DNA of 10,990 nucleotides from contig JAEORV010000017.1 in the NCBI GenBank assembly GCA_016840695.1, positions 1-10,990 of the forward strand, read 5' to 3'. Below the pieces are notes generated by a model. That model saw nothing but the letters and a program-made list of their open reading frames with translations. It searched no databases and was not told where the DNA came from. Position 1 is the stretch's first letter. Every line of letters begins with the position of its first letter. This DNA comes from Promethearchaeota archaeon. Lineage in GTDB: Archaea > Asgardarchaeota > Lokiarchaeia > Sigyniarchaeales > SOKP01. This document shows positions 4,979-10,990 of this stretch, piece by piece. Made by a program: the position numbers and the translations under genes.

Positions 4979-6565
4979 TTACATGTAGGTTATGATCACG
5001 TTGAATTTCTTGATTTCGGATTCTTCTTTGGCTTTACCTAATGGAGTTATTGAAACGATGTCGTTACTGTTTATTTTGAGAGCTTTTAGCTTGTAGTCTG
5101 GATCTTTAAATTTTGGAGTTAAAGGATCCCACACGATTTCTTTATTTACGGGATTGGTAATAATCCAATTTTCTGGATCTAAGGGATGCTCGCTAATTTC
5201 CATGGCTTTGAAGATATAACCGACGTCCGCGTCGAAAGGAACGACGATCTGCACGTTTTCTTCGCCTTCAATTTTTCCACACGCCAGACAGTCTTCTCTT
5301 TTAACGATTGGTAACGCGTCAAATTGACCATACACGCCATTATAATTGATATAAGGAGGATCCATCGGAGGACCGATATTTCTACCTTTTACTCGAAACA
5401 ACAACTTTAAAGCTTCTTGCGATTCCACGCTTGATATGATAGAACTTACTGTTTGTATAGCTGCGATTTTGTTTCCCAAAATATTTTCCATTTCTTCAAA
5501 TTTGTAATCCGGTCCGAATGTGTTCCTAATATTATCCCTCCATTCTTGAATTTCTTCATGGGTCATCTCTGCTTTCTTTTCCTCGGAAACATTTTCGTTA
5601 AAAACCCTTTCTCTTAGTTGTTCGAGTTGATCTTGAGCAAGAATTTTTAATTGGAGGACTTCCTCGTCGTCGTTTAAATCTGGTTTATGCCCAAATTTCT
5701 TTTCGAAGTCAACTTCGGCTTTAATAACGCAGTGATTTCTATTTCGGGGTAATCCTTTTAAAGTACACGCGGCAACAAGTTTATCGTCAGCGGGTGGTAC
5801 GGGCACGATGCACCTGTAGCACGGAGTTAAATCAAGGACCTCACTTGCGTACTTTTCATCGAATTTGCTCTCAACCTTTTCTCTGATTTTTGCTTTAATG
5901 GGATTGATTATTCTTTCTCGAATCTCTTCAATTTTCTCTTCGTAGTGTTCGATCATACGTTCTCCTTCGAAATACTCTGGATATTCTTCTTCTGATAAAT
6001 ACCACAATTCTGATTCCACTATGTTATCGATCTCAATTTCTCGATTTTTATATTGAATGTTTGAACCTTCTGGGATGATAATTTGAACGTGACCTTCAAA
6101 TCCAACAGTACCACCTTCCACAATTGGTTTTTTTAAGCGAAGACATATTTTGTTTAAATCTAATCGAGCGTTAAAATTGTCTAAAGCCATGATTATCACG
6201 TCCGCCTCTTCGTATACGGATACTGGTAATTTTTGAAGTTTTTGGTTGTAAAAATCAATCTTGAGGAATGGATTCATTAATTTTAATCGTTCAGCAGCAA
6301 CCTCGGCCTTTCCACGCCCTTCGTCTCCTGGTCTAAACAACATTTGTCTTGATAAATTTGATGTTTCAATGGTATCCAAATCCACCAGGATTAATTTGCC
6401 AATACCCATCAAGGCGAAGTCCTTGGCTATCTCACAACCAAGCGCTCCAACTCCAATTATTGCAATGCACCCATTTGATACAATATCTTGGTCCCACCCA
6501 TCGACTAATTGTTGCCTGGCATACATTCGAGACTTTTTAATGTCATCTTGATTTTGCGTCATCAT
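4979..6565 (-). CDS. Ubiquitin-activating enzyme (E1)-like protein
   Basis: A 528-residue protein of the ThiF/MoeB/E1 superfamily with the layout of eukaryotic UBA2/UBA3 subunits. The ATP-binding Rossmann motif is IIGVGALG (36-43), followed by DLDTIETSNLSRQ (62-74), Lys86 in GRGKAEV and ALDN (127-130). Zinc-binding pairs are CYRC (249-252) and CLAC (426-429). The likely catalytic Cys is Cys267 in AACTLKGLPRNRNHC, which lines up with the UBA3 CTIASMPRLPEHC segment. Residues about 430-510 resemble the ubiquitin-fold domain that recruits E2. It should adenylate a ubiquitin-like C-terminus and carry it as a thioester. About 75 highly charged residues (170-246) are inserted before the first CxxC. 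Two Met codons begin the frame; GAGGT at 6574-6570 suits either, with spacing best for the second (6562). A giant coiled-coil gene ends 84 bases upstream. Confidence 0.93.
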   Translation of the reverse strand: MMTQNQDDIKKSRMYARQQLVDGWDQDIVSNGCIAIIGVGALGCEIAKDFALMGIGKLILVDLDTIETSNLSRQMLFRPGDEGRGKAEVAAERLKLMNPFLKIDFYNQKLQKLPVSVYEEADVIIMALDNFNARLDLNKICLRLKKPIVEGGTVGFEGHVQIIIPEGSNIQYKNREIEIDNIVESELWYLSEEEYPEYFEGERMIEHYEEKIEEIRERIINPIKAKIREKVESKFDEKYASEVLDLTPCYRCIVPVPPADDKLVAACTLKGLPRNRNHCVIKAEVDFEKKFGHKPDLNDDEEVLQLKILAQDQLEQLRERVFNENVSEEKKAEMTHEEIQEWRDNIRNTFGPDYKFEEMENILGNKIAAIQTVSSIISSVESQEALKLLFRVKGRNIGPPMDPPYINYNGVYGQFDALPIVKREDCLACGKIEGEENVQIVVPFDADVGYIFKAMEISEHPLDPENWIITNPVNKEIVWDPLTPKFKDPDYKLKALKINSNDIVSITPLGKAKEESEIKKFNVIITYM

Positions 6566-6569
6566 TATT

Positions 6570-6574
6570 ACCTC
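6570..6574 (-). promoter_or_regulatory. Shine-Dalgarno site of the E1-like gene
   Basis: Read leftward this is GAGGT, four bases before the first ATG (6565) and seven before the second (6562). The longer spacing is the more usual one, so translation may begin at the second Met. Confidence 0.5.
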
Positions 6575-6607
6575 GTTTGTTTATTCTTATAATATTATTT
6601 CACTATC

Positions 6608-6617
6608 TATATTTAAA
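6608..6617 (-). promoter_or_regulatory. TATA-like box for the E1-like gene
   Basis: Read leftward this is TTTAAATATA, 43-52 bases before the first ATG and inside the 84-base gap after the giant gene. It would give a leader of about 20-25 bases containing the ribosome site, so the E1-like gene probably has its own promoter. Confidence 0.4.
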
Positions 6618-6649
6618 TTCTTTTAGTTGATGTTCTAAGAATAAATTTT

Positions 6650-9600
6650 TCATTTTTTACTTTTTTTTGCCGCTTCTTTAATCATTCGCGCTAAATCATC
6701 TATCTCTTCTTGATCTTTTGCTCTTTCAGCTTCTTCAGCATTTAGTTTTTCTATTTCTTGAGAATCTAACGTTACCGCTAACAAATCTTGCTTTAATCGT
6801 AGTAGGTTACTCATGCTTTTACCAAATTCTTTAGCTTCGCGTTCAATTCTCTCTTTTTCCTGTTCTTCAGCTAATAAATTTTGCTTCTTTCTTTCATCTA
6901 TCATCTCTGAAATATTTTGAGAGATATTTGTAATCTCTCCAACAGCTTGCTTCTTTTTTTGTGTTTCTTCCATTAATTGCTGCTTTTTCAATTCTCTCTG
7001 TTTTTTTAGTTCTTGTTCGATTTCTTGTATGCGAAATTCTTCAACTATTTCTTTTTCTTCGAGAGTTTTAGTATTCTTGATTTCGGTCTGGATGTATTGA
7101 ATTTCTTCATTCCACCCTATAGTTTTAAATTTTTCAATGGCTTGTTCGAAAAAATTATAAGCTTTTTCAAAGTCATGATGTGCTCTCCACTTTTTTCCTT
7201 GGTCAATTAAAGCTAATCCTTCATTTTTAAGCTGTTCGTTAACTTTCCTTTGTTCTATTAGTCCTTGATATTGCTTTTGTTGTTCTTCTTTCTGTTCTTC
7301 GAACCTTTCGTGTCTTTTACGAATTTCCTTTTGGAACTCTTCGTATTCTTGCTGTCTTTGTAAGCGGGCGATTTCCTCTAATTTTTTCTTCTCAATTTGA
7401 TCTACTTTTTCTTGCTGTAATTCATTTATCAAATCAGTTAAATTATTAATTTCTGGCTCCCATCCTACATTTTCAGCTAAGATTTTCCGTGCTTGAACAT
7501 ATAATGAGATAGCATTATCATAATCTGGAATTAGCCTTTTTAAATATTTTCCTGCCTCATCTAAAAGAGAATACGCTGCATCCCTTTGGCTCGCTTGTTG
7601 TTCTATTAATTGTTCTCGCTCAGCAATCGCTAATCGCCGTGCCGCTTTTTCTTCCCTCTCCTGTTTCTGTCTCTCGTCTAAGATTGCTTGTACTTCCTTT
7701 TCTTCAGCAATCTTGTGCAATTCTTTTTGTAATTCGTATTCCTCTTGGAGGTCTTTTTGTTTTTTCAAGTTGGTAACTTTGATTATCATACCTTTGATAG
7801 AATCTGTGGGAAATTGTAGTTCTTGTAATAATAATTCTGCCTTCCTATAGCGTTTCAATGCCAGATCGTATTCAAAAGTTTTTATAAGGTTTTCAGCTTC
7901 GTCCAAAATAGAAAACGCAGTCGCTTTTTTCTTTTCTAAAGAAGCTTTCAATTGTTCCATTTCTTCTACTTGAATTTGTTTAAGTTTTAACCTTTCTTTC
8001 TCTCTTTTGACATTTTCAGCTATTTGTAATTGGTACTCCCTTTCATCTCTTTCATTATTGATACGTGCTTGCAGTTCTTTTTCTTTTACTATTTGTTGGT
8101 CATATTTCATTTTTTGAACTTTCTTAATCATTTCGTTGATGGTTTCAGTTGGGAATTGGATTTCACTTAAAATCAGCATTGCGCTTTGATAATACTCAAT
8201 TCCCTTGTCATAAAAAGATTTTTTTACGAAAATTTCAGCTTCTTCTAAAATTTTGAAGGCATTTTCTTTTCGCCTTTCCATGTAAGCCATTAAATCTTCT
8301 CTTTTCTTAAGCTCTTTCTGCTGAGCTCTCATCTTTTGCTTTTCTATTTCCATTTTTTTTGTTATTTCTTGTTGGAATAGAGCTTCTTCATGTTTTTCTT
8401 TTAAGGTCCTTTCAAATTCTTCTTGTTTTCGTAACTCTTCGTTTTTCTTCTTTACTTGAACTTTCTGAATCATTTCTCTGATTGGCTCTAATGGGAATTG
8501 AATTTCACTTAGAATTAATTCGGCGCGACGGTATGTTTCTATGGATTTTTCATATTCCCCGTGGTTTAAGAAGGATTCGGCCTCATCCATTAATTTAAAT
8601 GCTAAAGACTTGCGTTCTTCCATTCGTGCTTGTAAAACTTCCTTCTTCTGCAATTCAATTTTTTTAGCCTTTACCTTTTCTTGTTCTTTTAACATTTGCT
8701 CTGAAATTTTTAATTGAAAGAGAACTTCCTCTTCGTTTCTTTTCTTGTTTAAATCCTGATCTTTGTGCTTTTCTTGTTCATATTCCTGCTTTTTAATTTG
8801 AATAGTCTCTAAAGTTTCTTCTAATAATTTTAGATAACCACCCGACCATCCTGATTGAGTTAAGATTGATATGGCTTGCTCGTAATTCTCAATAGCTCCA
8901 TTAAAATCTATATTTTTGAGTAAAAGATCTCCTTGGTCAATGAGTTTAAGTGCTTCTTCTTGTTTCTTTAAGTCTTGAGCGGCAAATTCTTTCTTTTTGG
9001 CCAATAAAGCCTTATCTGTCTCCAATCTTGCGTTTTCGATCTCTCGCTGATGTTTTAATTGTTCAATAAATGCGCGATGAGCAGCTTCTTGTTGCATTTC
9101 TTTTTCCAACAATTTTTGGTGCCAGTTTTCTTTTTCTATTTTCTTATCTTCTATAGCATTAATAGCTTCTTGAATCAAGGGAATTTCTTCTACCCACTGA
9201 ATTTGAGCGAATGCATTTGCTACATTACGATATATTTCAAGGGCTCCATCAAGTTTCCCTTGGGAAAGAAATTCTTGTGCTTTATCCAATAATTTGAATG
9301 CTTCTTCTTTTCTTTTCTCGCGATACTCAATTTCTTTATCACGTTCCCGATAGACTATTTCTCTTTTTCTTAATTTATCCCTATGAGCTTTCATTTCGTT
9401 TGCTAGTTGTGCTTGGAACTCTCTTTCTTGACGATCTCTTTCTAAAGTTGCTTCCATACTTTTTTGTGCTTGTAACATGTCTGCTTGTTTTCTTCTTTCC
9501 AATTCGATAATAGAGCTTTGAATCAAGTTAATTTCATCGTGCCAATGAATTTCAGCGAAAATATTTAAAGTTTTTCGATAAATTTCAATTGCTTCATCAA

Positions 9601-10990
9601 AATTTCCTTCTTTAATATGAACTTCTGCTTCTTCAAACAATTTAAATGCATCATGTTTTCTCTTCTCTTGATATTCTAATTCCTTTTCTCTTTCACGTAG
9701 TTTAACATCTCTAGCTTTAATTTTATCCCGTTCGATTTGTAATTGTTTTGTAATTTGTTTCTGGAATTCTTTCTCCTGCCTATTTCTTTCGATTTCTTTT
9801 TGAATTTGCTTTTGTTTTAGTTCCTTTTGCTCCAGTATCTTTCTTTCTAATTCTTTAATCGAATTCTCAATTAATGGAAGTTCATCAGACCACTGAATCT
9901 CGGCAAAAATTGTCCCTGCATTTTGATAAGAGTAAATGGCTTTTTCCAATTCACCTTGTTTTAGGCTTTCTTGAGCTACATCTAGAAATTCAAAAGCTTT
10001 TACCTTTCTCTGCTCACGATACTGCACCTCGTCTTTTCTTGCTTCGAAAGCAATCTCTTTCTTTTTCAATCTTTCACGTTCTTTTTCTAATTGTGTGGTA
10101 ATTTGTTCTTGAAATTCGATTTCTTGCTTCCTTTTCTTTAATATTTTTTCTTCTTCCGCTTTTTTTCTTTCTTTTTTAGATTTATTCAACTCTTGAATAT
10201 TCGAAATTGTAGTTTTTAATACTTCTATTTGGGAACTCCATCCAGGACCAATATCAGTAATCATTATTAAAGCATTCTGATATTCTTTAATAGCCGCATC
10301 ATAATCCTCTTCTTTTAATAAGAGGTTATCTGCTTTATCTAATAAGGCAAAAAATTCTTTCTCCTTCTTCTCTTCTTTATTTCTTTTTTCCAAAAAGACC
10401 TGCCTTTTTTGAGCAATTTCTTGTGCAGATTCTTCAAATTGTGCTTTTTGTTTTATATATATCGTTTCTTGAAGTTTTTCTAATTCCTCTTGTCTTTTTT
10501 CCCTAATTTTAATAGCTTGTTCTTCTCTTGCTAGTTTTTCTTTTATATTATTTTTAAAATTGATAATTGGTTGCACATGCGAGTCCCATTCAATAGATCT
10601 TAAGAGTTCAATTGCTTCATCAAATTTAATAATAGCCTCATCGAATTTTCTTTCTCTCTCTAATTTCTTTCCAAGGTCTATGATATTAAATGCCTTTGTT
10701 TGAATTTCTTCTTCTCTTTTCTTCTTCTCTTCAAATTCAATTAATTTAACTCCTCCAATTTCAGTATTGGCACTTGAAATGGAAGGTCTTACAATAATTA
10801 GTTCTTCTACTGGCGTTTCCTTTTCTACTTTATATTTTTCAAACTCTTCCTTTCTTCTCTTAAGATTTGCTAATATAACTTGAATATTCTTAGTTTGCTC
10901 CGTCCAACCTATAGAATTTAATAACTTGATGGATTCTTGGTATTTTTTAATCGCATCGTTAAAATTATTCGTTTTCTCAAGGTTCTTAGC
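6650..10990 (-). CDS. Giant coiled-coil protein with tandem TPR/MIT-like helical modules (partial, start outside window)
   Basis: The frame is open from the right edge to TGA at 6652-6650, giving at least 1446 residues. A GTG at 10576-10574 is internal, because the same repeat pattern continues to 10990 without a stop. The protein alternates a three-helix module of about 55 residues (pattern A-LLD-A---L--G-FD-AI--Y--A---I--I-W--E) with a charged helix of about 60 residues rich in Glu, Lys, Arg and Gln. Eleven complete modules and one partial are visible, followed by a charged helical tail (6650 to about 7070). There is no signal peptide, membrane segment, catalytic motif or cysteine-rich zinc site in the visible part. 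The module resembles TPR hairpins, or the three-helix MIT domain of ESCRT partners; I cannot choose by eye. It is likely an elongated scaffold or cytoskeleton-like protein, function unknown. It is upstream of the E1-like gene on the same strand. Confidence 0.9.
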   Translation of the reverse strand, partial: AKNLEKTNNFNDAIKKYQESIKLLNSIGWTEQTKNIQVILANLKRRKEEFEKYKVEKETPVEELIIVRPSISSANTEIGGVKLIEFEEKKKREEEIQTKAFNIIDLGKKLERERKFDEAIIKFDEAIELLRSIEWDSHVQPIINFKNNIKEKLAREEQAIKIREKRQEELEKLQETIYIKQKAQFEESAQEIAQKRQVFLEKRNKEEKKEKEFFALLDKADNLLLKEEDYDAAIKEYQNALIMITDIGPGWSSQIEVLKTTISNIQELNKSKKERKKAEEEKILKKRKQEIEFQEQITTQLEKERERLKKKEIAFEARKDEVQYREQRKVKAFEFLDVAQESLKQGELEKAIYSYQNAGTIFAEIQWSDELPLIENSIKELERKILEQKELKQKQIQKEIERNRQEKEFQKQITKQLQIERDKIKARDVKLREREKELEYQEKRKHDAFKLFEEAEVHIKEGNFDEAIEIYRKTLNIFAEIHWHDEINLIQSSIIELERRKQADMLQAQKSMEATLERDRQEREFQAQLANEMKAHRDKLRKREIVYRERDKEIEYREKRKEEAFKLLDKAQEFLSQGKLDGALEIYRNVANAFAQIQWVEEIPLIQEAINAIEDKKIEKENWHQKLLEKEMQQEAAHRAFIEQLKHQREIENARLETDKALLAKKKEFAAQDLKKQEEALKLIDQGDLLLKNIDFNGAIENYEQAISILTQSGWSGGYLKLLEETLETIQIKKQEYEQEKHKDQDLNKKRNEEEVLFQLKISEQMLKEQEKVKAKKIELQKKEVLQARMEERKSLAFKLMDEAESFLNHGEYEKSIETYRRAELILSEIQFPLEPIREMIQKVQVKKKNEELRKQEEFERTLKEKHEEALFQQEITKKMEIEKQKMRAQQKELKKREDLMAYMERRKENAFKILEEAEIFVKKSFYDKGIEYYQSAMLILSEIQFPTETINEMIKKVQKMKYDQQIVKEKELQARINNERDEREYQLQIAENVKREKERLKLKQIQVEEMEQLKASLEKKKATAFSILDEAENLIKTFEYDLALKRYRKAELLLQELQFPTDSIKGMIIKVTNLKKQKDLQEEYELQKELHKIAEEKEVQAILDERQKQEREEKAARRLAIAEREQLIEQQASQRDAAYSLLDEAGKYLKRLIPDYDNAISLYVQARKILAENVGWEPEINNLTDLINELQQEKVDQIEKKKLEEIARLQRQQEYEEFQKEIRKRHERFEEQKEEQQKQYQGLIEQRKVNEQLKNEGLALIDQGKKWRAHHDFEKAYNFFEQAIEKFKTIGWNEEIQYIQTEIKNTKTLEEKEIVEEFRIQEIEQELKKQRELKKQQLMEETQKKKQAVGEITNISQNISEMIDERKKQNLLAEEQEKERIEREAKEFGKSMSNLLRLKQDLLAVTLDSQEIEKLNAEEAERAKDQEEIDDLARMIKEAAKKSKK
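7067..10990 (-). repeat. Tandem protein repeat array, about 348-bp period
   Basis: The conserved aromatic at the end of helix 2 of each module marks the period. Trp codons begin (low coordinate) at 10904, 10586, 10238, 9890, 9542, 9194 and 8846. Phe codons follow at 8495, 8153 and 7811, and Trp again at 7460 and 7112. The spacings in residues are 106, 116, 116, 116, 116, 116, 117, 114, 114, 117 and 116. The modules at 8495, 8153 and 7811 share Phe-Pro in place of Trp and are closest to each other. The repeats are clear in protein but diverged in DNA. Confidence 0.9.

Noticed and set aside
6261..6551. Rightward open frames opposite the start of the E1-like gene
   Set aside because: They lie opposite the strongly conserved Rossmann motif coding and have no recognisable product.
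7013..10101. Several rightward frames rich in Phe and Leu that look like membrane segments
   Set aside because: They are the antisense of Glu/Lys/Gln-rich coding (GAA and AAA become TTC and TTT), which mimics hydrophobic proteins.
10574..10576. GTG as the true start of the giant gene
   Set aside because: The same frame continues without a stop to the window edge and encodes further modules of the same repeat, so this is an internal Val.
1..10990. Mobile element, CRISPR array or phage genes
   Set aside because: No transposase, integrase, terminal repeats, direct repeat-spacer pattern or phage structural gene was seen. The regular 348-bp period is a protein repeat inside one gene.

Overview
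The window is AT-rich with compact genes and TATA-like promoter boxes, and it has few Shine-Dalgarno sites. It carries an intron-containing tRNA-Tyr with the archaeal C1-G72 pair, a PDCD5-like protein, an archaeal-looking CheY, and a eukaryote-like ubiquitin-type E1 and E2. Together these point to an archaeon, most likely an Asgard (Promethearchaeota/Lokiarchaeia-like) lineage. The lineage call is inference from gene content; no marker phylogeny can be done here.

Layout. Positions 1-65 hold what may be the first codons of a leftward gene that leaves the window. Positions 66-634 are AT-rich with no convincing gene. A rightward 184-residue protein of unknown function (635-1189) converges on a leftward carbamoyltransferase of the N-acetyl/N-succinylornithine type (1226-2227). 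Next, also leftward, come a PDCD5-like protein (2356-2778) and a split tRNA-Tyr gene (2877-3003). A divergent intergenic region then leads into two rightward genes: a ubiquitin-conjugating E2-like enzyme (3235-3744) and a HAD hydrolase (3844-4461). These meet three leftward genes: a single-domain CheY receiver (4471-4836), an E1-like activating enzyme (4979-6565) and a very large helical repeat protein (6650 to the window edge, at least 1446 residues, start not in view).

How they may work together. The E1 keeps the adenylation Rossmann fold, the zinc-binding CxxC pairs, the catalytic Cys and a C-terminal ubiquitin-fold-like domain. The E2 keeps HPN, the active-site Cys and a C-terminus strikingly like eukaryotic UBE2D. 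They could form an activation/conjugation relay, but no ubiquitin, RING E3 or Rpn11/JAMM gene lies in the window. The giant protein upstream of E1 repeats a TPR- or MIT-like three-helix module about every 116 residues (about 348 bp), separated by charged coiled-coil helices. It is the least explained object here. The other genes (tRNA, carbamoyltransferase, HAD, CheY, PDCD5-like) look like ordinary cellular functions. No mobile element, CRISPR array or integration scar was seen.
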